From Halanaerobium saccharolyticum (GTDB lineage: Bacteria > Bacillota > Halanaerobiia > Halanaerobiales > Halanaerobiaceae): DNA of 57,463 nucleotides. The notes beneath the pieces were generated by a model that saw only the letters and a program-made list of their open reading frames with translations, had not been told where the DNA came from and did no database searches. Each line of letters starts with the position of its first letter. Positions within the stretch are counted from its first letter, which is position 1. Where the stretch lies: the NCBI RefSeq assembly GCF_003053565.1, contig NZ_QAXS01000019.1, positions 1 through 57,463 on the forward strand, given 5' to 3'. Made by a program: the position numbers and the translations under genes. Shown piece by piece: positions 43,044 through 51,757 of the stretch.

Positions 43044-43697
43044 TTAATACTTAACTCTTTTACCGGTAACAATAAAGATAGTCTCCTCACCAATATTAGT
43101 GGCATGATCTCCCACACGCTCCAGTGCCTTAGCTAAATTGATGTGTTGAACTATCTGCTTAATTTCAGTCTTATCATCTTTTTTGCTGATCATTTTTATT
43201 GCTTTATGGTAAATATCATCATAAAGATTATCTGCTTTTTCGTCCATTCTACAGGCTGCTTCTGCCAGATCAGAATTCCTGGTTGAAAATGACTCTAAAA
43301 CTACATCCAGCATATCAGTTACAATATCAGCAAGTTCCGGAATCATAACCAGTGGTTTCATAATTCCATCATGCTTTAATTCCAGTAAAATATCAGCTAT
43401 ATTAGTTGCCTGATCTCCAATTCTCTCTAAGTCATTGGCAATTTTAATCATTGCAATACTAAACCAGGTATCAGCTGCCAGTGGTTGATCAAGAGTTAAT
43501 AAGCGCGAAACTTCTTCCTCAATTGTAATTAAATAGTTATCCAGGACATCATCTCTTTCAATTATTTCGTGAGCTTTTTCAACATTAAGGTCTTCCATTG
43601 CTTTAATAACATTCTGCAGCATTTCCTCTGCAACTTCACTCATATCACTGAGATCACTAAGAAGCTGTTCACGCTTTTTTTCATACACCTGTTCCAT
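43044..43697 (-). CDS. phoU: Phosphate transport system regulator PhoU
   Basis: Cytoplasmic metal-binding helical protein that tunes the Pst transporter and PhoR signalling. It is a two-repeat all-helical protein of about 217 residues; the metal-cluster motifs IANDLERIGDQATNIAD and LAKALERVGDHATNIGEE occur once per repeat, as expected. The start is either GTG (43706) or ATG (43697); the ATG is ten bases from AGGAG and is used. No pst, phoR or phoB gene is adjacent, so it is an isolated copy. Confidence 0.95.
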   Translation of the reverse strand: MEQVYEKKREQLLSDLSDMSEVAEEMLQNVIKAMEDLNVEKAHEIIERDDVLDNYLITIEEEVSRLLTLDQPLAADTWFSIAMIKIANDLERIGDQATNIADILLELKHDGIMKPLVMIPELADIVTDMLDVVLESFSTRNSDLAEAACRMDEKADNLYDDIYHKAIKMISKKDDKTEIKQIVQHINLAKALERVGDHATNIGEETIFIVTGKRVKY

Positions 43698-43813
43698 TGG
43701 ACTCACTCTCCTCTTTTAAATTTAATAAAGTTAAGTTTATCTTTTTTTTTAATTAAGTCATATTAAAATATTCTTGACAGAATGATAAAATCCTGCCTTT
43801 TTTTAAATTTAAT

Positions 43814-44851
43814 TTAAGCAAAAATTTCTCTAGCAGTTTTTTCAAAATGTTTTACAGCATAACGAATATCTTCTAAACTTAAATCCAGATGAGTTACAGC
43901 ACGCAATTTACCCTCAAGTCTGCTGACTCTGATTCCCTTTTTAAGCAGCTCATCAGCATAAAGATCTGCTTTACCATCAGCCACAGAAAAGAGGACAATA
44001 TTTGTTTCAACTGTAGTAGGATCAATTTCCAGCCCTTTCTGATCAGCAATAGTCTCTGCCAGCATTTTAGCATGCTTATGGTCTTCTTTTAAACGGGTTA
44101 CATTATGTTCTAAGGCAAAAATTCCACCAGCAGCAATAATACCTGCCTGCCTCATTGCTCCACCCAGTCTCTGCTTCCAGAAACGAGCCTCTTCAATAAA
44201 TTCTGCTGAACCAGCAAGCACCGAGCCTACTGGAGCACCCAAACCTTTACTGAGATCAATCCAGATCGAATCAAAATACTGACCATATTCAGCTGGATCA
44301 ACTTCTGCTTCGACTGCAGCGTTTAACATTCGTGCTCCATCCATATGCATCTTTAAGTCATTTTCGAGAGCGATTTCTGCAATTTCTTTGATTCTTGCTA
44401 AAGGCCAGATGCGTCCCCCACCCAGATTGGTTGTCTGCTCAATAGAAATCACCTTTGTTTGCGGACTGTGATAATCCTTTTCTCTAATTGCTTCCTTAAC
44501 CTGTTCGGCAGTAAAAATCCCGCCTGTTCCAGCAAGTGGTTTAATGGAAGCACCTGAAATCACAGCCAGTGCAGCACTTTCATAATGAATCGGATGAGCA
44601 GTCTGATCCATAATTATTTCATCTCCCTGACTGGTATGAACAGCAAAAGAAATTTGATTTGCCATTAGACCAGAAGGTAAATATACAGCATCATCCTTAC
44701 CCAGCATTTCAGCGGTCATCCGGCAGAGACGATTAACACTCGGATCTTCACCTAACTGCTCATCCCCTACCTCTGCTTCAGCCATAAATCTCCGCATATC
44801 CTGAGATGGTCTGGTACCTGTGTCACTAAATAAATCAACTTTTATATCCAT
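43814..44851 (-). CDS. ltaE: Low-specificity L-threonine aldolase
   Basis: PLP enzyme that cleaves threonine and allo-threonine to glycine and acetaldehyde. The PLP lysine is Lys202 in IWIDLSKGLGAPVGSVLAG; DLFSDTGTRPSQDMR at the N terminus, YLPSGLMANQ, HPIHYE and MHMDGARMLNA are family motifs. It has 345 residues. RBS TTGGGGGA before the ATG. It follows azlCD after 36 bases on the same strand and may share their transcript, which would place it in an amino-acid catabolic or export setting. Confidence 0.94.
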   Translation of the reverse strand: MDIKVDLFSDTGTRPSQDMRRFMAEAEVGDEQLGEDPSVNRLCRMTAEMLGKDDAVYLPSGLMANQISFAVHTSQGDEIIMDQTAHPIHYESAALAVISGASIKPLAGTGGIFTAEQVKEAIREKDYHSPQTKVISIEQTTNLGGGRIWPLARIKEIAEIALENDLKMHMDGARMLNAAVEAEVDPAEYGQYFDSIWIDLSKGLGAPVGSVLAGSAEFIEEARFWKQRLGGAMRQAGIIAAGGIFALEHNVTRLKEDHKHAKMLAETIADQKGLEIDPTTVETNIVLFSVADGKADLYADELLKKGIRVSRLEGKLRAVTHLDLSLEDIRYAVKHFEKTAREIFA

Positions 44852-44887
44852 TTCAAATCCCCCAATTTAAATTCTTTAAAAATAATT

Positions 44888-45211
44888 TTAAAATATCAAT
44901 GATAATCCTAAATAGAAAATTAAACCCCCACTGACAGTATAAAAAATGTTTTTTGTCTTATAGGCCAAAAATAAAGTTGGAAAAAAAGCAATTAGAGCTG
45001 TATTTTCCAGGCTCAAATAAAGACTGCCCTCTTTTAAAAGTATCGAAGGCGCCAGTAAAGCAGCAAGTACAGCAGCTGGAATAAAGCTCAACCAGAGAAC
45101 TACTTTCTCAGGCAGCTCCCTATTACCAAGTAGTGAGAGCGGCAGTACTCTCGGAATAAAAGTCACAACTACCATTCCAGCTATCATAATTATAAAATTA
45201 ATCATTTCCAC
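44888..45211 (-). CDS. azlD: AzlD-family branched-chain amino acid export subunit
   Basis: Small membrane protein (107 residues, four hydrophobic segments) that acts with AzlC. MIAGMVVVTFIPRVLPLSLLG at the N terminus is the family signature. The start is GTG at 45211, seven bases after AGGGGTG inside azlC, giving a 14-base overlap with azlC. Confidence 0.92.
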   Translation of the reverse strand: MEMINFIIMIAGMVVVTFIPRVLPLSLLGNRELPEKVVLWLSFIPAAVLAALLAPSILLKEGSLYLSLENTALIAFFPTLFLAYKTKNIFYTVSGGLIFYLGLSLIF

Positions 45212-45926
45212 TGATATACACCCCTAAAAACGCTGCCAGTACAGTAGCTAAAATGATATTCCAGCTTCCCTCAACTGTCAAAGCAAAAAACAGTGACAGA
45301 AGACCGGAAAAAACTGCAACAATTATTTCACTTCTGGAACTGATCTGCATTACAAGCAGAACTATAAACATTGCCGGCAGGACGAAATCCAGAGCCCCAC
45401 CACTGCCAAAATTGATAAATTCCGTCAAAAAAGCTCCTGCAGCCGAACTAAAAACCCAACCTAAATAAGCAGTGAAACCAAGACCAAAAAAATATCTCTG
45501 CTTTTTCTTTTTACTCTCCAGCTTACTCATTGCCACTGCAAAAGACTCATCAGTTACTAAAAATCCTAAAAAAGGATAATAATATAGCGGTAAATTTCTC
45601 AGATGAAGACTTAAAGAAGCGGATAATAAAAGGTGGCGTAAGTTAACCAGAAAAGTCATGGCAATTATTGCTGCCACCGCTGCTCCAGCAGTGATCATTT
45701 CAATTGCAACCAGCTGAGCTGAGCCCGCAAAAACAAAAATTGACATCGCTGTAGTCTGTAGTGGGCTTAGCCCCTTATTAACAGCAAGCATTCCATAAGC
45801 AATTCCAATCGGAAGATAACCTAAAATTATTGGCACTGCATCTTTTACACCGGCTTTCAAACTGGAATCATTTAATTTTGCTTCCATTTTCTTTTTATAA
45901 CTTATACGCTCTTCTTGCTGTGACAT
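45198..45926 (-). CDS. azlC: AzlC-family branched-chain amino acid exporter
   Basis: Large subunit of an amino-acid export pair. Diagnostic segments are AVPIILGYLPIGIAYGMLAVNKG, FVFAGSAQLVAIEM and NLRHLLLSASLSLHL. About seven hydrophobic helices. The open frame extends upstream to an ATG overlapping the dppC stop (45998), but only the ATG at 45926 has a clear AGAGGAG (12 bases before); the extra 24 residues are untypical. The start is therefore moderately sure. It lies in line with dppBC upstream and azlD, ltaE downstream. Confidence 0.92.
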   Translation of the reverse strand: MSQQEERISYKKKMEAKLNDSSLKAGVKDAVPIILGYLPIGIAYGMLAVNKGLSPLQTTAMSIFVFAGSAQLVAIEMITAGAAVAAIIAMTFLVNLRHLLLSASLSLHLRNLPLYYYPFLGFLVTDESFAVAMSKLESKKKKQRYFFGLGFTAYLGWVFSSAAGAFLTEFINFGSGGALDFVLPAMFIVLLVMQISSRSEIIVAVFSGLLSLFFALTVEGSWNIILATVLAAFLGVYISGND

Positions 45927-45997
45927 GAATCTAATCGACTCCTCTAAAATTAAATTATCAAATGGAAAAAATTGGTTCCGTAAACGGTGGGGGTACA

Positions 45998-47029
45998 TTA
46001 ATCAAGCTGGCGTGGATCAAGAGCATCTCTTAAAGCATCTCCAAGCAGGTTAAAACTTAAAACCGTAATAATTATTGCCAGACCGGGAAAAATTGACATC
46101 CAGGGTGCCTGAATCAAATATTCCTGGCCCCTGTTTAACATTGTTCCCCAGGCTGCTGTAGGTGGTTGAATTCCCAGACCTAAAAAGCTTAAACCTGCAA
46201 CAACTAAAATTGAAATACCAATTCTCAATGTAGCTAAAACTATCAGTGAAGAAATAGAGTTAGGCAAAATATGATTATATAGAATCCTTAAATCACTTGC
46301 CCCCAGAGCTTTAGCTGCTGATACATATTCCTTTTCTTTAATCTGTAAAACAATTGAGCGGGTCAGCCTGGAAAAATTTATTAAACCTGTTATTCCAACG
46401 GCTATAATAATATTAAAAATTCCTGTTCCCAGCGCAGAAATTATGGCCAGAGCAAGCAAAATAAAAGGGATGGAATTCCAAATCTCTATCAGCCGCATAA
46501 TAACCATATCAGCTTTACCCCCATAATAACCGGCCAACAAGCCCAGGCTAACACCAAGACTGGCATTAACTAAAACCGCTGCAAACCCCACTCCCAAAGC
46601 TATCCGAGCACCGTAAAGAACTCTGGAAAACATATCTCTTCCAAAATCATCTGTGCCAAACCAGTGCTCTAAAGAAGGAGCTGAATAGGTCATATTACTG
46701 TAATCAATTTCAGTCGGAGAGTAAGGAGCAATAAAAGGCGCCATAAAAGCTGAGTAAAAGATTAAAGCCAGAATTATGACTGCAATCTTACCACCATAAC
46801 CCTTATTAAATTCTTTGAACATTTTTGCATAAAGGGCGTTTTCCTTGAATTTGAGGAAAAAGCTCTTTTTTAACAACAGAAGTAAAAGTAAAATTATTAT
46901 AAACACCGAAAAAACAGTAGCAAATTTATATTCCAGTTTACTCCAAATTTTACCCTCAATAATCCAGTTTTGATAACTTATATATATTTGAATTAATAAT
47001 AGTATAAATAAAATTATTTTCTTTTTCAA
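45998..47029 (-). CDS. Dipeptide/oligopeptide ABC permease, DppC type
   Basis: Second membrane subunit of a peptide-type importer. The core (residues 75-343) has six hydrophobic segments, HWFGTDDFGRDMFSRVLYGARIAL and the EAA loop YVSAAKALGASDLRILYNHILPN. Unusually the N terminus has two additional hydrophobic helices (about 4-21 and 36-54) before the family start, giving 343 residues against roughly 300. It begins with TTG, seven bases after GAGGTG, 22 bases after dppB. Confidence 0.93.
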   Translation of the reverse strand: MKKKIILFILLLIQIYISYQNWIIEGKIWSKLEYKFATVFSVFIIILLLLLLLKKSFFLKFKENALYAKMFKEFNKGYGGKIAVIILALIFYSAFMAPFIAPYSPTEIDYSNMTYSAPSLEHWFGTDDFGRDMFSRVLYGARIALGVGFAAVLVNASLGVSLGLLAGYYGGKADMVIMRLIEIWNSIPFILLALAIISALGTGIFNIIIAVGITGLINFSRLTRSIVLQIKEKEYVSAAKALGASDLRILYNHILPNSISSLIVLATLRIGISILVVAGLSFLGLGIQPPTAAWGTMLNRGQEYLIQAPWMSIFPGLAIIITVLSFNLLGDALRDALDPRQLD

Positions 47030-47051
47030 ATTTCAACACCTCATTCTACTT

Positions 47052-47990
47052 CTATTTATAGCTAATCTGGGGATTAATAAAAACATAAATGATATCTACC
47101 AGCAGATTAACTAAAACAAAGAGGATCGATAAAATTAAGATTGAACCAAAAACCAGAGGTTGATCTCTGGCCTCAACTGCACTAACAGCCAGCCTGCCAA
47201 CACCGGGCCAGGCAAAAACTGATTCAATTAAAATTGCTCCCCCAAACATCATAGCCAGCTGATTTCCTATATTAGTTATAATTGGAATCAAAGCATTCCG
47301 AAAAGCATGTTTTAAAATAATAATTTTTTCCGCCACTCCTTTAGAACGCGCTGTTACCAGATAATCTTCTTTCATTATATCAAGCATTGAAGATCTCGTT
47401 ATTCTACTGGTTGAAGCAATCATAACTGTGCTCAAAGCGAAAGCTGGTAAAATTAAATGTCTCAAACCGCTGAGAGTCCAGATGCGTCCACCATAACCCG
47501 AAGAAGGCAGAAAAGGTAAATAGACTGAAAATATATAGATAAAAATAATTCCTGTAAAAAAAGCCGGCACCGAAATACCAATAGTAGCAATAAACATACT
47601 GACCAAATCAAATAGCGAATTCTTTTTAACTGCAGCAATAACTCCTGTGGGGATTGCTACCAGAACGGCAATGATCATTGAAAGTAGGCCTAGTTCAATT
47701 GTAGCTGTTAGCCGGCGGCTGATAATATTTATTACTTCATCTCCATAATAGATAGAATCGAGTTCTCCTGTCAGGAAATTTCTCAGCATTAAAAAGTATC
47801 TAACATGAAATGGCTCATTAAAACCAAATTTTTCATTTAAAGCTTCCACTGCCGCTGGAGTTGCATTTGTACCCAGCATCATTGCGGCTGGATTTCCAGG
47901 AACCAGCTGCATAATTCCAAATAAAATTAAAGAAACACCAATCACAACCGGTATCAGCCAGAGCAGTCTTTTAATTATATAAGCAAACAA
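47052..47990 (-). CDS. Dipeptide/oligopeptide ABC permease, DppB type
   Basis: First membrane subunit of the peptide-type importer. YIIKRLLWLIPVVIGVSLILFGIMQLVPGNPA is the usual opening, and the EAA loop appears as YLVTARSKGVAEKIIILKHAFRNALIP. Six hydrophobic segments, 313 residues. The start is TTG at 47990, six bases after AGAGGTG; the GTG at 47999 is part of that site. No ATPase genes (DppD/DppF type) are present in the cluster. Confidence 0.93.
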   Translation of the reverse strand: MFAYIIKRLLWLIPVVIGVSLILFGIMQLVPGNPAAMMLGTNATPAAVEALNEKFGFNEPFHVRYFLMLRNFLTGELDSIYYGDEVINIISRRLTATIELGLLSMIIAVLVAIPTGVIAAVKKNSLFDLVSMFIATIGISVPAFFTGIIFIYIFSVYLPFLPSSGYGGRIWTLSGLRHLILPAFALSTVMIASTSRITRSSMLDIMKEDYLVTARSKGVAEKIIILKHAFRNALIPIITNIGNQLAMMFGGAILIESVFAWPGVGRLAVSAVEARDQPLVFGSILILSILFVLVNLLVDIIYVFINPQISYK

Positions 47991-48005
47991 ATTGTTCACC
48001 TCTTT

Positions 48006-48045
48006 CTAAAAAGACTATGCAGATAGACTTAACTATCTGCATAGT
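48006..48045 (-). terminator. Intercistronic hairpin between binding protein and dppB
   Basis: ACTATGCAGATAG and CTATCTGCATAGT form a perfect 13-bp stem around a six-base loop, followed by CTTTTT on the minus strand, just before the dppB ribosome binding site. It probably acts as a partial terminator or 3' stabiliser so that the binding protein is made in excess. Confidence 0.8.
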
Positions 48046-48113
48046 AATTTAAATGATTTATCTTTTTATTTATAAAGCTATTTATTCTGATTTGATTTTC
48101 TTAATCTCCTCAA

Positions 48114-49661
48114 CTACTCCTTATAAACATTGGATGTTGGAGTAACCAGAGGAATCAAAAGTGAGTTTCCAGGTTCCAGTTCTCTAACATTGTCCTGCAT
48201 TACATAGATCTGAGTAGAGTGAGCAAGTGGGTGGAAAACAAGATCCTCAACTAATACTTTTCTCAGAACTTTGTTGTACAGCTCTTCTCTTTCAGCCTGA
48301 TCAGAAATTGCTCTTGCTTCTTCTAACCACTGATCTACCTCCTCATCTGAATAAAAAGCTCTGTTTAAAGCTCCACCTTCCTCAGGAGATTTAAAGAATC
48401 TGTATAACCAGTAATCAGGGTCTGGATCAGAAACAAATCTTAAGAAGAACATGCCAATTTCTCCACGGCCCAGCATATCCCACATTGTACCAAATTCCAT
48501 TGCCTGTACTTCTGCATCAAGTCCTGCCTGATTTAAAGCAGTTACCATTGCTTCTGCAGTTTTAACCTGGTTTGGTCTACTGTTTGAAACATAGACCTGG
48601 GCTACATAATCTTCAGCAATCACACCATCAGCCTTCAATTCCTCAAACTTCTGTGCTGCTGCTTCCGGATCAAAACCAACGGCATTTTCCTTTAAAAATT
48701 CTCTCTCTTCCGGCCAGAGTGTAGGTGGTAACATTGAGTATGCTCTTTCACCTAAAATGCCGAAAACCTGAGGTATTATCTGATCAAAAGGAACAGCCTG
48801 AATTACAGCTTCCCTAAACTTACGCTCATGGGTGGGCTCCATCTCAAAATTAAAGCCTAAGAAATTAATTCCAGCACCTGCGGCCGATTTAACCTGATAG
48901 TCAGGATTATCAGTAAATGATTCCAGCTGTCCTACATCAAGATTAACACCGAAGTCAATTCCACCACTGCGGAGTTCCATTGCCTGAGTTGCAGATTCAG
49001 GAATTGATCGGATAACTAATTCTTTAATGTTTGGAACCTTATTCCAGTGATCTTCAAAAGCTGATAAAACTATCTGGTTACCGGCATCCCATTCTTCCAT
49101 TTTGAAAGGACCGGCACCTATTGGACTGCGTCCAAGCTCTTCGTCGCCAACCTCTTCAGCATAATCTTTTGGAACTATACCAAAGGTCATAGCCAAAATA
49201 AATGGTGCATATGGTTCACTTAATGTAAATTTAATTGTATAATCATCCAGTACTTCAATACTTTCAACAGATTCAATTTTAGCTCTTAAACCTGAGCCAT
49301 AATCTGGATTTAAAATACGCTGATAGCTGTATTCCACATCTTCAGCAGTCAGTTCCTGACCGTTGTGGAACATTACGCCTTCTCTCAAATTAAAAGTGTA
49401 TTCCAGACCATCTTCTGATATTGTCCAATCCTCTGCAATACCCGGCACAATTTTATTTGCCTCGCCATATTCTACCAGTCCATCAAATAATAAAGAAGCA
49501 ACTCTTTCGTTAACAGAAATAGTTGTTTCACCGGGGTCAAGATTACTTACCTCATCCTCAATCCCCATCACAAATCTTTCAGTTTCTTGAGCCTGAACGG
49601 CAGAAAAAACTGAAACCATAAATAAAACAACCATTAATAAAACCAAAAACTTATTTTTCAT
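48114..49661 (-). CDS. Peptide-type ABC solute-binding protein (family 5)
   Basis: Periplasmic receptor of the DppA/OppA family. Signal peptide residues 1-24 end AVQA-QE without a lipobox cysteine. Mature motifs include DEVSNLDPGETTISVNERVASLLFDGLVEY, AEDWTISEDGLEYTFNLREGVMFHNGQELTAEDV and GAGPFKMEEWDAGNQIVL. It has 515 residues, normal length. It is preceded by the C26 hydrolase gene at 33 bases and followed by the hairpin at 48006. Ligand could be a peptide, a glutamyl-amine or another amide. Confidence 0.93.
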   Translation of the reverse strand: MKNKFLVLLMVVLFMVSVFSAVQAQETERFVMGIEDEVSNLDPGETTISVNERVASLLFDGLVEYGEANKIVPGIAEDWTISEDGLEYTFNLREGVMFHNGQELTAEDVEYSYQRILNPDYGSGLRAKIESVESIEVLDDYTIKFTLSEPYAPFILAMTFGIVPKDYAEEVGDEELGRSPIGAGPFKMEEWDAGNQIVLSAFEDHWNKVPNIKELVIRSIPESATQAMELRSGGIDFGVNLDVGQLESFTDNPDYQVKSAAGAGINFLGFNFEMEPTHERKFREAVIQAVPFDQIIPQVFGILGERAYSMLPPTLWPEEREFLKENAVGFDPEAAAQKFEELKADGVIAEDYVAQVYVSNSRPNQVKTAEAMVTALNQAGLDAEVQAMEFGTMWDMLGRGEIGMFFLRFVSDPDPDYWLYRFFKSPEEGGALNRAFYSDEEVDQWLEEARAISDQAEREELYNKVLRKVLVEDLVFHPLAHSTQIYVMQDNVRELEPGNSLLIPLVTPTSNVYKE

Positions 49662-49694
49662 TATACTTCCTCCTTAAAATACTCTCTTAATTAT

Positions 49695-50471
49695 TTACTT
49701 ATTATTTTCTTTTCTAGTCTGATTCACAAAATCAACAAAATCTTTAAATAGTTTTAATTGAATGGGATCTTTAGCAGCCATCATCTCCGGATGCCATTGA
49801 ACTCCAACTAAATATGGATAATTGGGATCTTCAATTCCTTCTACAAATCCATCAGGAGCAACAGCTGAAACCTTTAAACCTTCACCAACCTCATCCACAG
49901 CCTGATGATGATAGGAATTTACAGCTACCTCATCGCCAGCAAAAACCCTGGCCAACCTTGTATTTTCCTTGATTTCCAGCTTATGAGTTTTATAATATTT
50001 AGGAACCATTAAAGCCATATGAGGTATTTTACTTTCATCATTATTACCGCAGACATCAACCTTTAAAGTACCTCCATAGAGAATATTTAATAGTTGAAAG
50101 CCCCGACAGATACCAAGAATTGGTTTTTTCATTTCCATTGCCATCTGTAAAATTTTAAGCTCCCAGCGATCTCTCTCAGGTGAAATATTTCCCAGATACT
50201 TCTGCGGATAGGAATTATAAAGTGCAGGGTCAATGTCACTTCCCCCTGGCAGAACTACCCCATCAACTTCATCAAGGAATTCTCTAATATACTGCTCGTC
50301 TTCGCTCCTTGATTCAATATAGGGCATAATCATAGGTAAAGCACCTGCCATACTTAAGGCTTCAGAATAATCCTGAGTTACAAGAGAAAATTCTACTCCC
50401 TCGAGCTTATACTGCTCCCCCATTTTTTCTGTTGGAATTTTAAATGATGTAATCAAAATTTTTGGATACAT
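49695..50471 (-). CDS. Gamma-glutamyl hydrolase-type class I amidotransferase (C26)
   Basis: Cytoplasmic cysteine hydrolase of the PuuD/peptidase C26 family, which cleaves gamma-glutamyl amides such as gamma-Glu-GABA. The nucleophile is Cys122 in PILGICRGFQLLN; the His-Glu pair is in GVQWHPEMM. DGVVLPGGSDIDPALY and VNSYHHQAVDEVG are further family marks. It has 258 residues. It opens the operon with the peptide transporter, so the transported compound is plausibly a gamma-glutamyl compound. A consensus promoter precedes it. Confidence 0.92.
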   Translation of the reverse strand: MYPKILITSFKIPTEKMGEQYKLEGVEFSLVTQDYSEALSMAGALPMIMPYIESRSEDEQYIREFLDEVDGVVLPGGSDIDPALYNSYPQKYLGNISPERDRWELKILQMAMEMKKPILGICRGFQLLNILYGGTLKVDVCGNNDESKIPHMALMVPKYYKTHKLEIKENTRLARVFAGDEVAVNSYHHQAVDEVGEGLKVSAVAPDGFVEGIEDPNYPYLVGVQWHPEMMAAKDPIQLKLFKDFVDFVNQTRKENNK

Positions 50472-50545
50472 TTTTTTCCTCCATCTAAATCAATATTTTC
50501 TTTAATATCCGTTTTTTAAAATTTTAGCTGGAAATTTATATAAAA

Positions 50546-50574
50546 ATTATATCAATCTTTAGTAAATCTGTCAA
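50546..50574 (-). promoter_or_regulatory. Promoter of the C26-dpp-azl operon
   Basis: TTGACA and TATAAT, both perfect consensus, are separated by 17 bases on the minus strand, about 70 bases before the C26 gene. A TTAGCTG/CAGCTAA dyad (50590-50612) upstream may end the preceding operon but lacks a U-tract. Confidence 0.92.
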
Positions 50575-50603
50575 CTTTGAATAATCACTCTTAGCTGCTG
50601 GAA

Positions 50604-50918
50604 TCAGCTAATAATTTGAATAAAAATATCTATCTGTCCACCACAAACCCATCCTATTTCAGCCGCCTCTTTACGGGTTAAAGTCAGTTTTATTTTTTTA
50701 GATTTTCCGCTCTTGATTAAGTCTAGAGATTTTTCGATTACAGTCTTTTCATCTTTTCCTCCGCCAATACTGCCAAAAGTATCTCCGTTTTCAGTAATTA
50801 ACATTTCAGTCCCTGTATTGCGGGGAGAAGAACTTTTTGCCTGAACAATAAAAGCTCGGGCCAGTTTAATATTCTCTTTTTTTAAGCTGATAATTTTTTC
50901 TAAAATCTCTTTTCGCAC
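50604..50918 (-). CDS. XdhC/CoxI N-terminal-domain protein
   Basis: A 104-residue stand-alone XdhC_CoxI domain, related to chaperones that load or sulfurate molybdenum cofactor in hydroxylases. ARAFIVQAKSSSPRNTGTEMLI, GDTFGSIGGGKDEKTVIEKSLDLI and GWVCGGQIDIFIQ are typical, the last with the conserved Cys-Gly-Gly. It starts with GTG sharing one base with the stop of the Rossmann-type XdhC gene, so the two are likely made together and act as one split protein. It is the last gene of the molybdenum cluster. Confidence 0.88.
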   Translation of the reverse strand: MRKEILEKIISLKKENIKLARAFIVQAKSSSPRNTGTEMLITENGDTFGSIGGGKDEKTVIEKSLDLIKSGKSKKIKLTLTRKEAAEIGWVCGGQIDIFIQIIS

Positions 50919-51694
50919 TACCTATCCCTCCTGACAGCAACTATCTGGGCTGCAATTGCCACCGCAATTTCTGCAGGTGTCTCACTACCTATATCAAGCC
51001 CTATTGGGGCATGTACTTCTGCCAGTTTTTCTTCACTAATTCCATCGTCCTGCAGTTGATCATAAACTGTTTTGATCTTTCGGGAACTTCCAATCATCCC
51101 GATGTAAGGAGCTTCAGAATTAATGACATTTTTTAATACCTGATAATCATGCTGATGTCCCCTGGTGACAATTACTAAATAATCATTATCTCCAATTTTT
51201 GCACTGGCAAAATAATCACTGTAAGGTAGGAGCAAAAGCTGATCAGCGGTTGGAAATCTATCAAAATTCAAAAACTCTTCTCGGTCATCCACAACTGTAA
51301 TACTAAAATCTAAAAGACTGCAGATCTTAACCAGCGGCTCTGCAATATGGCCTGCTCCAAATACTATTAAATGAGGCTGGTCAACTACCGGCTCCAAAAA
51401 AAATTCCAGTTTATTATCTGAGTCTAAATTAATCTCTTTTAGCTGAGAATCAGTATTTTTTTCTTCCCCAACAGCTAAAATTTGATTTTTCAAATCTGCA
51501 TTTAGAAAAAATCTCTCCAGTTCATTTTCAAGCTCATCAGATGAAAACTCTATTATTCCCTCTTCATCAAATAAAAACATCTCACCAAGTAAATTTTCGG
51601 ATATTTCTTCACTTTCAATATCTGTCAGCACCGCGGTCAAAATCTTTTTACTGCCCTGTAATTCGTTGAAGACTTTTTTAAAAAAGTTTTCCAT
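50918..51694 (-). CDS. XdhC-type molybdenum enzyme maturation factor, Rossmann domain
   Basis: XdhC-family maturation factor for molybdenum hydroxylases. The C-terminal Rossmann domain is clear: LIVFGAGHIAEPLVKICSLLDF, VVDDREEFLN, DYLVIVTRGHQHDYQVL, PYIGMIGSSRKIK, and VHAPIGLDIGSETPAEIAVAIAAQIVA. The first 100 residues are a poorly conserved, acidic version of the N-terminal half. The split from the next gene differs from one-piece XdhC. The target enzyme (a xanthine-dehydrogenase-like hydroxylase) is not in the window. Confidence 0.9.
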   Translation of the reverse strand: MENFFKKVFNELQGSKKILTAVLTDIESEEISENLLGEMFLFDEEGIIEFSSDELENELERFFLNADLKNQILAVGEEKNTDSQLKEINLDSDNKLEFFLEPVVDQPHLIVFGAGHIAEPLVKICSLLDFSITVVDDREEFLNFDRFPTADQLLLLPYSDYFASAKIGDNDYLVIVTRGHQHDYQVLKNVINSEAPYIGMIGSSRKIKTVYDQLQDDGISEEKLAEVHAPIGLDIGSETPAEIAVAIAAQIVAVRRDR

Positions 51695-51757
51695 CTACTC
51701 CACATCCCTTCATTTAAAATTCTAACTTCAATAATTTAAAGTTGTTTTTAGTGAAGT

